In this document: positions 29,097-39,609 of the stretch, piece after piece
How the letters are laid out: the number at the start of each line of letters is the position of its first letter
Numbering within the stretch: position 1 is the first letter of the stretch
NCBI GenBank assembly: GCA_016721245.1
Contig: JADKIQ010000007.1
Location: forward strand, 1 to 64,000
DNA from: Sphingobacteriales bacterium
GTDB taxonomy: Bacteria > Bacteroidota > Bacteroidia > Chitinophagales > JADIYW01
DNA length: 64,000 bases
Direction of reading: 5' to 3'
The notes under the pieces: model-generated
Database searches by the model: none
What the model was told of the DNA's origin: nothing
What the model saw: only the letters and a program-made list of their open reading frames with translations
Program-made: the position numbers and the translations under genes

Positions 29097-30883
29097 CTAT
29101 TTGTAATCATACAAAACCTCTAACCCTAATTTTGTAATTCTGGATCTTATTGCACCGGTTGTTCTGCCAAAATGGTTCGCTAACTCTTTTATTTCCAATC
29201 CATCGCAACATAGATATTCTAACTGTTTATCTTGTTCCGATGACCATGGCTTATATGCGTCTTTGTGCTTGTTTCTTAGTACTTCAACAGAATAAGCTTT
29301 CTCCTTTGTGTTTTCTTTCCTAACAACTTTTGAATTTGTATTTACTGAATTTTCAGGTTTCTTGTCATCTTCATTTGCAACTTTTAAAACACGTATTTGT
29401 GACGAAACAGGAAACGCCTTCGGCATTAATGTTTCCGGAATATAAAGGTTATTTTTTGTTCTGGTAACCGCAACATACAGCATGTTTATTTCTTCATTTA
29501 TTTTGGTGGCATTTGCTTCCAGACCTTTTTTATCAAGTTTTAATTTCTCCAGTTTCTCTTCTGTAATAAAATCATTTACCAGTTGAATAGTGTCATATTC
29601 CATTCCTTTACAACGATGAACAGTAGAAAAAATCATTTCTGCATTTTCTTTATCATCAACATGTTTTTCTTTTATCGCTTTAATAATTTCCGGAATTTTA
29701 TTTCCATATTCTTTTATTATTTTAACCATTATGGCAAGCTGAACATCTTCCGTTTTTTCAATATAATCAACTAATTCACTCATGTCTGCCATGGCTTTAA
29801 TCAGTTTATCTTTAATCAGAAAGTGCTTTGAATTGTACAGGTTTAGAACATCATATAATGAAGCACCTTCATCTGCATACGTATAAGAATTTATGTTGCC
29901 TTCCAAAATAAATAGATTTCACTTCTTTTTCTTTGTTACATATTCAATAGCCTTAAGCAGCAAGCCAAGATTGGTTCGTGCAATGACTGCTTTTGTTTTA
30001 GTTGCTTTTTCTGTTGATTTACCTACAATTTTTACAGGTTGATGTTCGCCTATATGTTCTTTGTATTTCAGAACTGCCGCAGCAAGGTTGGCTATTTCGC
30101 TGCTAAACCTGAAACTGGTCGAAAGATAATACGTTTTGAAGTCGGCTTTTTCGAGCGAGTTTACTGCATAACGCCAACCATAAATTTGCTGATGCGTGTC
30201 GCCAACGATAACTTTTATAGCGTTTTGTTTTAGAAAAATATCCAGCATTGCCGCTGAACCATCTTGCCCTTCATCAAATAAAATATAATCATACGGAAGT
30301 ACAGGATTGGAAAGTTGAAACTTCTTTAAATAAAAATCATGTGTTATTTCTATCTCTTCATTATCCATCATATCCAAGAAACACCGGCCCGTTTCTTAAT
30401 ATAATTATACATCGACGAAACAAATACTTTTGTCTTTGCATCTGAAATAGTATCCAAATAATTTAAGTCATCTAACTTTTGTTTATCACTGTTAAAAAAA
30501 TAAGCTACGAATTTATTGATGTGATTTGCCACCACATATTCAGTATGTTTTTCACCATTTCCTTTCACGCTCAAAAGGTCTGCTATTTCATTTGTCTTAT
30601 ATCCATTGGGATTTATTTTATATTCAGATTTATAGACAATATACTTATATGCAAGCGAATGAGCAGTTTCAACCTGTACATTATGAAGTCCATTTTTGAC
30701 GAATTTTTTAGCAGCTTCTGTTTTAACAGTCTTGTTAAACGCAAGATATAAAATTTTACTTTTTGGCGGTCTTGTTTTGGCGTACTCAATTACAGTAGTG
30801 GTTTTTCCAGAACCTGCAACAGCGTTTATTTTAATATTACCAGTTGAATTAATGATGTCATGTTGTTCTTCTGTTAACTGCAT
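29097..30883 (-). CDS. UvrD/Rep-type superfamily 1 helicase with C-terminal HTH (two frameshifts)
   Basis: Three frames (30883-30368, 30377-29919, 29906-29097) make about 595 residues. SF1 motifs: I AVAGSGKTTTVIEYA, Ia-like LAFNKTVKTEA, II LFDEGQD, III GDTHQQIYGWR, IV STSFRFS, V STVHRCKGMEYD, VI YVAVTRTKNNLYI. The last 55 residues are an unusual tail (WSSEQDKQLEYL, LANHFGRTTGAIRSRI), a Myb/sigma-like HTH suggestive of DNA recognition. Breaks near 30372 (KKRAG) and 29925 (KKKKEVK) sit in A/G runs. It abuts attR and is flanking chromosome, not element. Confidence 0.85.
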
Positions 30884-31326
30884 TTACTAGAAATTTGCTG
30901 ATTTTTAATACGAAATATAAGCTAAAATTATCCAGGTAAAAATACACCTGCAATTTGCTCTCACCTATTGAGATACAAAATGAGTGCTGATTCCATAAAA
31001 AATCTACACTATGCCAAAAATTAACATTTAAGACAATAGATACTAACAGAAATTTTACGTTCAATAACAAATGACACAACCCGTATTTACAGGTTATAAT
31101 ATATATTACATATTAGGTAAAAATGATTTATGTCATGCTCTTACAAGATTAGAAATGATTTATGTATTTATTTTTTAAAAATTATTATTAAACTCAATCA
31201 TTAACTAAAAAAAGAATAATGTGTATAACATAAAAAAGCAACCTCTAACCCCCAATAATCCAAATCAATACTGGTTCGGATTTTTTATTTTAGAGAAATT
31301 ATAAATACTTTTGATACTCAATTAAA
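30884..31326. other. Intergenic region between divergent genes
   Basis: About 440 bp, very AT-rich, no convincing ORF. At 31250-31287 a weak hairpin plus T run resembles the terminator at 29047 (GGTTCGGATTTTTT shared). TACTTTTG at 31306 fits a -7 box for the next gene. Confidence 0.5.
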
Positions 31327-32514
31327 TTGCCTGTGCTTAAAAAACTGCTCTTCATTTCCTTTATTGTTTTTATCCGGTTTTCTTTTGCTCAAAATAAAAG
31401 TTTTTCCATCCACGATGATTATTACCATCTCCGGGATAAACGTTTGACTTCCGACCAGAGAACCTTTCTTTCCGTTGTAGACAGCGGCACTTTGTTATAT
31501 TTTAATGGCAAGCAGCCCTTTCTTTTATTGAAAAACTTTCAAACGGCAGTAAGCTTCGACTCCGTGTATAAATACTATTCGCAGGAAGAATTCCTGTCGC
31601 AGGGAGGTTTTTTCAAAGACGGAAAAACCAAAACTATTTATGGAAAACCGGCAGCACGGTATTCCTTGTTTAAGCCCGAACTGGATGTACACCTCTGGGT
31701 GAGCGAAGGTGTTCAGGAAAAAAATATTTTTTGTGAGCTGCTCGACAATATGGGGCTTTTGAAGAATGTTCCGAAAGGACAGGCTATTGTTTCGATAGAA
31801 TACCGGGGCGAAGAGAATGATTTGAGTGAAATAAAATACTATAACGACAACAGAAGAACGACTAGTTACTTAGAAGGTATACTGTATGCTAACTATAGAG
31901 ATACGGCCACAGAAAATTGTTACGAACGAAGCAGAACCTCTGAGCAATTGGAGATACAAAATTTACGGGATACCGTTGTTACCTTCAAATTCAAATCTAC
32001 TTATGTAACTTCTTTTTTCGATGCGGACGGGGATTTTCGTGATGCTCAGACATCCACTCAGTATTTTAATGAGAAGGATGACGAAGCGCTCAACATCAGT
32101 AAAATGACTAAGCAAGATGGTGCCGATTATAACGCCTATTATACCAATCAAAATACCGGTTTATTTATTTATGGTGAAGTTACAGACGATAAATTCATCA
32201 TAAGAAAAGCAGAAAATAGGCATTACAACCTTTGTGATGAGCTGTATCCTTTAAAGCCAGCCGGTACCGATACGCTGGCAGATGGCAGCATCATTCAACA
32301 CTATATGCGTTTTGAGAAAAACAAGATGAGCGTCCTGAAATACAGCTATGATAACTCTCCTGCTTACCGGAAAGTAGCGAACAATGCCGTGATAAAAGAT
32401 TTACCGAATGGAGTAGTGAAAGAGGTAAAAAGAATCTATTCCACCATGGACAGATACACACATATACTTACCTCCATAGAAACAGGAAGCTTCACTTTTA
32501 AACTGGAAAAATAA
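31327..32514 (+). CDS. Secreted protein of unknown function
   Basis: 395 residues with a signal peptide ending FSFAQ. No ATG fits the start: TTG at 31327 or GTG at 31333 are possible, the latter giving a more typical VLKKLLFIS signal. The body contains IVSIEYRGEENDLSEIKYYNDN and LADGSIIQHYMRFEKNKMSVLKYSYD, a MORN-like flavour without clear repeats. It overlaps the next gene by TAATG, so the two are translationally coupled. Confidence 0.7.
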   Translation: MPVLKKLLFISFIVFIRFSFAQNKSFSIHDDYYHLRDKRLTSDQRTFLSVVDSGTLLYFNGKQPFLLLKNFQTAVSFDSVYKYYSQEEFLSQGGFFKDGKTKTIYGKPAARYSLFKPELDVHLWVSEGVQEKNIFCELLDNMGLLKNVPKGQAIVSIEYRGEENDLSEIKYYNDNRRTTSYLEGILYANYRDTATENCYERSRTSEQLEIQNLRDTVVTFKFKSTYVTSFFDADGDFRDAQTSTQYFNEKDDEALNISKMTKQDGADYNAYYTNQNTGLFIYGEVTDDKFIIRKAENRHYNLCDELYPLKPAGTDTLADGSIIQHYMRFEKNKMSVLKYSYDNSPAYRKVANNAVIKDLPNGVVKEVKRIYSTMDRYTHILTSIETGSFTFKLEK

Positions 32515-33680
32515 TGCAAAGGATTCTACTGCTATTCATACTTTTTTGCTTCTCCTGTGTTTCTTTTGCACAAAGTCCGGTGGCACTGATTCCTTATCAC
32601 AAAGGAAATCTTTGGGGATTCTCTAATATCAATGGAAGTCTTAAAATTCCTGCGCTGTACGATAGTGTATCGCTTTTTTCTTCCGATTATTCCCGCACAC
32701 AAAACAAGATAATCCATTGCGCTATCGTTATCAAGAACGGCAACTACGGCGTGATTGACGAAAATAACAATATCCTGATTCAGCCTGATTTTAAAAGCAT
32801 CCGAGAGGAATACCTCGGAGAAAGTTTTAAACTATTTATTGTAAAAGATAAGAATAACAAATACGGATTATCCGGCTTATCCCAAATCATTATACAACCG
32901 GCATACGATTCCATTGCGAGAGTAGAATCAGACTATTTTTTGTTACGGAACAACGGAAAACTGGGCATTGCCAATGTAAACGGAGACATCATTGTTCCGG
33001 TGGCACAAGACCAGATAAAACAGCTATCGGAAACTAAAAATGAAGTGGAATGGAAAGCTGTAAATACAAGCGAAACAAAAATTATCAAAGCTCTCCGGAT
33101 AAGAAGGCCATCCGATAACGGTGAAATTTTGGTGGCTGGACCCGATGCCATCTCTTTGGAGAATTCGGATGAAAAAAAATACGATTACGATAAAGAATTA
33201 GCGGCACTGAAAGCGAAATACGCTGTTTTTTGTCTCGGTTACGATAAAAACCTTTGCTATTGCATGAAAGACGGAAAAACGGGATTTGCCAATATCGCAA
33301 AAAACAAAAGAGTGCCGCCCATCTACGATCAGGTGCAGGCGGGCTATGTTAGTTTTGATGAAAACTTGCTCATCGTTAAACTGCACGGCATGTATGGATT
33401 AACGGATGAAGACGGTAAAATACTGGTTCCTGTAAAATATAAATACATTTCAGTAAGTCCTTATAAAACGGGTGTTTTCAATATTGAATCCTTTAACGGT
33501 CAATACGGATTTTATTTCCCGAATACCGGCAAATTTGTTGCCCCGAAATATACAAAAGTAACAGATGGAGAATCGGTTTATACCAATGTACAACAGTATA
33601 AGGATTTTAAAATAATGTATGTCAGTGACGGAAAATCTTCCTTTTATGTTGGAGAAAACGGGATTGAATTTAAAGAATAA
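32514..33680 (+). CDS. WG-repeat secreted protein
   Basis: 388 residues, signal peptide ending VSFAQ. Repeated units with the WG/KWG pattern: GNLWGFSNINGSLKIPALYD, NGNYGVIDENNNILIQP, NGKLGIANVNGDIIVP, MKDGKTGFANI, MYGLTDEDGKILVPVKY. The units form beta-hairpin propeller-like folds outside the cytoplasmic membrane; the ligand is unknown. Partner of the upstream secreted protein. Confidence 0.88.
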   Translation: MQRILLLFILFCFSCVSFAQSPVALIPYHKGNLWGFSNINGSLKIPALYDSVSLFSSDYSRTQNKIIHCAIVIKNGNYGVIDENNNILIQPDFKSIREEYLGESFKLFIVKDKNNKYGLSGLSQIIIQPAYDSIARVESDYFLLRNNGKLGIANVNGDIIVPVAQDQIKQLSETKNEVEWKAVNTSETKIIKALRIRRPSDNGEILVAGPDAISLENSDEKKYDYDKELAALKAKYAVFCLGYDKNLCYCMKDGKTGFANIAKNKRVPPIYDQVQAGYVSFDENLLIVKLHGMYGLTDEDGKILVPVKYKYISVSPYKTGVFNIESFNGQYGFYFPNTGKFVAPKYTKVTDGESVYTNVQQYKDFKIMYVSDGKSSFYVGENGIEFKE

Positions 33681-34287
33681 CTACTGACAATTCTTTTTAA
33701 TTTCTTCCTTAGCTTTTGAGTAGCCTAACTTCTCTGCTTTTCTGAAATCGGAGCAGGCACCCGCTTTATCATTAATGTGCTGCTTGGCAATGGCCCTGTT
33801 AAAATAGGCTCTGGCATAATCCGGTTTCAAGGCAATGGATTTGGTGAAATCTTTGATGGCTTCCGAATAGCTCCCTAAATCGGTTTTAGAATTCCCGCGG
33901 TTATAAAAAGCAAATGTATTTTTCGGATCGAGTTCTATGGCTTTGGTATAATCTTTAATGGCATCTTTATAATCTTTCAGTTTATCTTTTACATTTCCGC
34001 GATTATTATATGTATCTGCAATTTTTGGATTTAATTCTATTGCTTTATTATAATCTTTCAAGGCACCTTTCAAATCTCAATATCATTCTTGGAAATCCCA
34101 CGATTATTGAATGTTTGAAACTTAGTAGAATCGATTGCAATGGATTTGGAATATTCTTCAATAGCACCGGCATGGTCGCCTGCCTGGTCTTTCTTCACAC
34201 CATTCACAAAATAATCTTTGGCCGTTTGTGCCTCTGAAAAATGAATCGTAAAACAACAAGCAATAAACTTAAAAAATATTTTGACAT
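33681..34287 (-). CDS. Secreted TPR-repeat protein (frameshifted)
   Basis: The intact part (34073-33681) has at least three TPRs (YNKAIELNPKIADTYNNRGN, YTKAIELDPKNTFAFYNRGN, FTKSIALKPDYARAYFNRAI). Upstream, another frame gives a signal-like start near 34287 (KFIACCFTIHFSEAQ) and one more TPR (AGAIEEYSKSIAIDSTKFQTF). About 200 residues when joined; breaks near 34075 and 34275. Convergent with the WG gene, nearly touching. Confidence 0.75.
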
Positions 34288-34348
34288 CTGTATCTTTTAT
34301 TCTTTTACAAAAGTATTGATTTCTGTTGCCTGAAAATCTTAAATAATA

Positions 34349-34813
34349 TTATTTTGCTTTTTTCATTTCTTCCAGCATCATAATAATCTTATCCAGTTTT
34401 TCCGTTTCTATTAAACTTAAATGTTTTTGCAGTGCCTCTATTTCCAGCTTTGAATCTATATTCGTTTGATAATCGGCCTGTGCCTGCGCCCTGTCTCTGT
34501 CACTCTGACGATTTTGCGCCATCATGATAATAGGCGCCGCATAAGCAGCCTGCGTAGAAAACAATAAGTTCAACAAAATAAACGGATAGGCATCCCAGTG
34601 ATGGACAAATCCGACAACATTCAAACTCATCCATACTGCAACGATGATGGTCTGAATAATAATAAATCGCCAGGAACCCATTCCGCTCGCAACGGAATCC
34701 GCCAGCCGTTGTCCGACACTGGATATTTCTATATGTTCATCATGCCAGTTTTTGCTTTCTTTGCCATATCTGTTGATTTGTAAACGTAAATTTTGTCTTA
34801 TAAAATTACACAA
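34349..34813 (-). CDS. DUF1003 membrane protein
   Basis: 154 residues. Family features: ADSVASGMGSWRFIIIQTIIV (TM1), WDAYPFILLNLLFSTQAAYAAPIIMMAQNRQ (TM2 and the signature QNRQ), and a coiled C-terminus (SLIETEKLDKIIMMLEEM). Inner-membrane protein, biochemical role unknown. Confidence 0.88.
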   Translation of the reverse strand: MCNFIRQNLRLQINRYGKESKNWHDEHIEISSVGQRLADSVASGMGSWRFIIIQTIIVAVWMSLNVVGFVHHWDAYPFILLNLLFSTQAAYAAPIIMMAQNRQSDRDRAQAQADYQTNIDSKLEIEALQKHLSLIETEKLDKIIMMLEEMKKAK

Positions 34814-34864
34814 TCGATACCGAAACAGCGAAAATAAATAATAAGGATTGTTAATTACAAGAAA

Positions 34865-35368
34865 TCAGATTTTGCCACGCAGGCCTAATTCTATCAACTC
34901 CATTTTTTGTGGTTTGCCATTCTCAATTTCAAAACGGATGATGGTACGCATTTTATGAAACCCGTGAATACCTGCCGCTCCTGGGTTAATGTGCAGGAAA
35001 CCATATTTCGGGTCTTTCATCACTTTTACTATATGCGAGTGACCGCATACTAAGATATCCGGTTGCTCATTTTTTATAATACCGTTTACATGTGTGTTGT
35101 ATTTACCAACGGCTCCGGCAATATGTGTAATCAGAATTTTGCAATTATCGACCAGTATCAGCTGATCTTCCGGAAATTCCGCACGCAACTCCTGTCCGTC
35201 TATATTTCCATACACAGCGTATAATGGCTTGAATGCTTTCAGTTTATCTGTCACCTCCAAGGTGCCGATATCGCCTGCATGCCAGATCATATCCACGTCT
35301 TTGAAATACTCAAAAACTTTATCGTCTAAATAACCATGCGTGTCTGATAAGATGCCGATGCGTGTCAT
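34865..35368 (-). CDS. YfcE/MJ0936-type metallophosphoesterase
   Basis: 167 residues from ATG 35368, which overlaps the stop of the MFS gene by 4 bp and gives the standard N-terminus MTRIGILSDTHG; a longer start at 35434 is unlikely. Metal-binding motifs: SDTHG, HAGDIG, YGNID, and GHSH. Hydrolyses phosphodiesters, with natural substrate not certain. Confidence 0.92.
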   Translation of the reverse strand: MTRIGILSDTHGYLDDKVFEYFKDVDMIWHAGDIGTLEVTDKLKAFKPLYAVYGNIDGQELRAEFPEDQLILVDNCKILITHIAGAVGKYNTHVNGIIKNEQPDILVCGHSHIVKVMKDPKYGFLHINPGAAGIHGFHKMRTIIRFEIENGKPQKMELIELGLRGKI

Positions 35369-36560
35369 TAATTCTTTATAATTTTTGCGTATAAAAATGT
35401 TGCCGTTGTACTCAATAGTGCGACTGTCAGCCATAGCATTTTAAACCCAGCATATTGCGCCATCACAGAACCTAGAGAGGTCCTACCGTTTTGCGAAAAT
35501 GCCCATGTCATCGTCCAGATGGCGGCATATTGCCCGCGGTTGGTGTCATCGGTTCTATCCATCCAGAAACTAACCAACACGGAGAAAGCAAGCATCTCAC
35601 TGATGGTAATTAAAGTCATCATGATGAACGCACCCCAAAACGGTAATTGAAAAAACACCAGCATTAAATAAGCTATTACATGAAACGCCACACCAATGGT
35701 TACCGCTCTTTTCTTCGACCAGTTTTTTTCAATCCAGAAGATGATGGTCATTTCAATAAGAACAATCAGTAAGCCGTTCCATGAAGATAAATACCCGATA
35801 AAATTTTCTTCGAAATGCAATTCATTTTTAAAATACACCGGCAGATTGGTAAACAGCTGTACAAAGCAGCTTAAGTAGATAACAGAAATTAAAATAAACT
35901 GCACAAAGGCTTTATCTGATAAAATGGAAATATTTTGTTTGTTTTCGTGATGAATGCCTTTTTGCTGAATACTGTGTTTATCCGGTAATAAATACCAAAG
36001 CAATAATGCTGCCAGCAAATTGGTAACTCCATCTACCCAGAATAACAACTGATAAGAATGGTGTGCCACAAAGCCGCCAATGCCTGCACCGACAGACCAT
36101 CCTAAATTAAAAGACAAACGCATGAGTGTAAACGAGCGCATACGGTTTTCTTCATTGCTGAATCTTCCCATTGCTGCGGAATTTGCCGGACGAAATGCTT
36201 CATTCACCATGGCCAGCAAAAGTGTAACCACACAAATGGCATAATAATTTTGCAACTGACCCAAAATGATAAATCCAACGCCGCCAAAAATAAACTAAAC
36301 AACTGTATCTTATAAAAGCCAACCTTATCGGTAAGTTTTCCGCCGAAATAACTTCCAATGAAAGCACCTATTCCCCACAAACTCATTACGATTCCGGCTT
36401 TACTAATAGAGCAACCCAATTGGGACGTCAGGTACAACATCATAAACGGAATAACCATGGTGCCGCATCGGTTTATCAGATTGACAAACGCCAGCAGCCA
36501 GATTTCTCTGGAAAGTCCTTTGTAAGAATTTACATAATATCGTGCGGCTTTCGCAAACAT
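35368..36560 (-). CDS. Major facilitator superfamily transporter (one frameshift)
   Basis: Two frames (36560-36204 and 36264-35368) give about 398 residues and 12 TM helices. The loop 2-3 motif GSYFGGKLTDKVG is visible, as is PFMMLYLTSQLG in TM1-2. The break is near 36290, where the frame changes from the FLAALDLSF side to ICVVTLLLAMVNEAF. Probably a drug/metabolite efflux protein; substrate unknown. Confidence 0.88.
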
Positions 36561-36604
36561 AGCGTTGTAAAAGTAGCCAATAGCCCGTAAAAAAAGTGAT
36601 GCAT

Positions 36605-37508
36605 TTATTTTATCACTTCATCAATAAAGCTGATGACAGCGGAAACCTGTTTTGGTTCAAACCAGGAATAATCTTTATGTTTGTTGAAAAACGTAAGCTG
36701 CCGTTTTGCGTATTGCCGGGTATGCAGTTTTATTAACTCAACAGCTTCCGGCAATGTTGTTTTGCCGTCTATGTAATCAAATAATTCTTTGTAACCTACG
36801 GTTTGTAAAGCATTATGACTTCTGAAATCATGCACCGCCTTTGCTTCTTCCAGAAAACCTGTCCGCATCATTTCATCCACACGTGTATTGATGTTGTGAT
36901 GCAATTGTTCCTTAGAAACATTCAGTCCGATTTTTATGGGTATAAAATTTCGCTGCACCTCATTTCTTCTTTTGAAGGATGAAAACTTCTGTCCTGTACC
37001 TACACACTTCCAGCGCCCGAATAACGCGTTGTGTATTTTGTAAATCAATTTCATTAAAAGTTATTTCGTCTAATTCTTTTAGCTTTTCCTGCAAGGGTTC
37101 AATACCTGCATCCAGATAAAGCTGATTCAAGTCTGCTCTTATTTGTTCATCTATCTGCGGAATTTCGTCAAAGCCGTTTAAAATGGCATTTATATAAAAT
37201 CCGGTGCCGCCACAAAGAATTACGATATCTTTTGTTTTATAGAGTTCATCCATCAAGGCAATCACTTCACGCTCATACTCGCCTGCGGAGAAATAATCAT
37301 GAATACTTTTATTCGCAATAAAATGATGCTTTACTTCCTTCAATTCCTCTTCGCTCGGTCGCGCCACACCAATATTCAATTCATTAAATATTTGCCGGGA
37401 ATCCGCAGAAATAATTTCCGTATTAAAATATTTGGCTAGCTGAATAGCAATTGTTGTTTTACCAACGGCAGTCGGTCCTGCAATGATGATCAGAAATTTT
37501 GAATCCAT
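36605..37508 (-). CDS. miaA: tRNA dimethylallyltransferase (one frameshift)
   Basis: Transfers dimethylallyl to A37 of tRNAs reading UNN codons. P-loop GPTAVGKTTIAIQLA, DSRQIF, the prenyl-site GGTGFYINAIL, and LQNTQRVIRALEVC. After the break near 37005 the other frame supplies GLNVSKEQLHHNINTRVDEM, LQTVGYKELFDYI and RQYAKRQLTFF. About 300 residues, normal. It ends 2 bp before cca downstream order (cca stop 37511), so the two are likely co-transcribed. Confidence 0.95.
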
Positions 37509-37510
37509 CG

Positions 37511-38944
37511 TTAATTGTTCATTGTTAATCCCAATTCATTTCCTTTTTCCAGCATCAAATTATAAGCAGCATCATAATCATTCGGGATTACTCCATCCAA
37601 AATTGCATCTTTTATCGCTTCTTTTATAATACCAACTTCCCGTGATGGTTTAATATTAAACGTTTGCATGATAATTTCACCGCTAATCGGCGGTTGCCAA
37701 TTGCGTATATGGTCCCGCGCTTCCACTTCTTTTATTTTCTGTAAAACCAGTTTCAGGTTCTCTTTATACCGTTTTACTTTTTCTTCATTTTTGGATGTGA
37801 TATCCGCATCACATAATAATAAAGCTTTCCAGATCATCACCGGCATCAAAAATAATTCTGCGGATGGCACTATCCGTAATATTTTCTTTGGTTAATGAAA
37901 TCGGACGCAAATGCAAGGCTACCATTTTCTGTACAAATTTCATTTTCTCATCAGCGGCAATTTCAGACGCGTGAAAATCTTCGGTGTCCATCTTGCTCCA
38001 ACCACTTCGTGCCCGTGAAATGTCCAGCCATGTCCTTCTTCAAAACGCTGCGTAGCAGGCTTTGCAATATCATGTAAAATTGCTGACCAGCGCAACCACA
38101 AGTCGCCGGTGTTTTCAGACAAATTATCCAGCACTTTCAGTGTGTGGTAAAAGTTATCCTTATGCCCGTAATTATCTACCAAAGAAACACCATGCAGCTT
38201 GACCATTTCAGGAAAAAACTGATGTAATAATTTGGTGTTGAATAATAATTTAAAGCCTATAGATGGTTTTGCCGATAAAATAATTTTATTCAGTTCATCT
38301 GTAATGCGTTCCTGAGAAATTATTTTCAGGCGACCTGCCAGCGGTTCAATTGCCTGATAGGTTTTATCCTCTATTCTGAAATTTAACTGAGAGGCAAAAC
38401 GAACAGCGCGCAGCATACGTAAAGGATCGTCATCAAAGGTAATTTCCGGCTCTAGCGGAGTACGAATAATACCATTTTTCAAATCTTCCAATCCGTTGAA
38501 AGAATCGATAATCTCACCAAATCTTTCTTTGGACAAATAAATGGCTAATGCGTTAATGGTAAAATCCCTGCGGTTCTGATCGTCTTCCAGTGTACCGTCC
38601 TCCACGATTGGTTTGCGCGATTCGCGACGGTAAGACTCTTTACGGGCGCCCACAAACTCTAGTTCTATATCGTGCAGTCTGATTTGCGCCGTACCGAAAT
38701 TTTTAAAGTAAGCAACATGCGGATGCTCGTCATTTGGATATTGCTGTCTGTAGTTATCGGCTACTCTTTTTGCCAAATCTATACCACTGCCAACACAAAC
38801 AATATCAATATCCTTACAATCTCTGTTTAAAATTTTATCGCGTACAAAACCTCCTACAGCAAATGCCTCTATCTGCAACTCATTAGCACTTTCTGCAACT
38901 AATTGCAGCAGTTCGGTCTCTCTTGTTGTAAAATTTAATTGCAT
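37511..38944 (-). CDS. cca: CCA tRNA nucleotidyltransferase with HD domain (frameshifts)
   Basis: Adds or repairs 3' CCA; note that the tRNA-Lys gene of this window does not encode CCA. N-terminal pol-beta motifs GGFVRDKILNRDCKDIDIVC, RRDFTINALAI and DDPLRMLRAVRFA. The HD-domain HDIAKPATQ and HGHEVVGA are followed by two breaks near 37990 and 37830. The C-terminus is DGVIPNDYDAAYNLM. About 475 residues. Confidence 0.94.
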
Positions 38945-38995
38945 TCATGCAAAGATAGGCATTAGTAATAAGTTGTAAGTAGTATGTGTAAGATT

Positions 38996-39553
38996 TTATC
39001 TTAAATACTGAATGGAATTATCAGCACTTATTTTTATCAGTTTGGACGGAAACTTATAGACAGAAGTATCGAATTTCTTATCAGCAATAAAATCAACTTT
39101 TTTCTTTATAGCGGTTGAAATATCTTCAAAAGAAACAGGATTTTTTTCTCCGGAAATATTTGCCGAAGTAGAGACAATCGGATTCCCGAATTGCTGAATA
39201 AATTGCCGGCAAAAATCATGGTTTACAATTCTTATGGCAATAGTATTATCGTTGTTTATAACATTCTTAGCCAATCCTATAGGGTTTGAATAGATAACGG
39301 TTGTAGGCAATTCGAATGAACTTATTAATGCTTCTGTTTCTTTCGTTATTGTTATATACTTTTTTAGCATTTCAATAGAATCTACCAATACTATCAGGCT
39401 TTTTTCTTTAGGTCTGTTTTTTATATCAAATATTTTTTCGACGGCGGTTTCATTCGTAGCATCGCATCCAATGCCCCAGATGGTGTCTGTCGGATAAAGA
39501 ATGGTTTTCCCTGCTGTTAAAATTGTTGCTATTTCTTTTATATCTGTCTGCAT
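38996..39553 (-). CDS. L-threonylcarbamoyladenylate synthase (Sua5/YwlC/TsaC family)
   Basis: 185 residues, intact. YPTDTIWGIGCDA, KNRPKEKSLIVLV (the KRP-like nucleotide site) and NPIVSTSANISGE are the family motifs. Makes threonylcarbamoyl-AMP for t6A37 of ANN-decoding tRNAs. With miaA and cca it forms a tRNA-maturation run. Confidence 0.94.
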   Translation of the reverse strand: MQTDIKEIATILTAGKTILYPTDTIWGIGCDATNETAVEKIFDIKNRPKEKSLIVLVDSIEMLKKYITITKETEALISSFELPTTVIYSNPIGLAKNVINNDNTIAIRIVNHDFCRQFIQQFGNPIVSTSANISGEKNPVSFEDISTAIKKKVDFIADKKFDTSVYKFPSKLIKISADNSIQYLR

Positions 39554-39609
39554 AAATAAAAAACGTGCAGCAAATATACTACACGTTTTCTATTTGAGAT
39601 AATGGTTTG

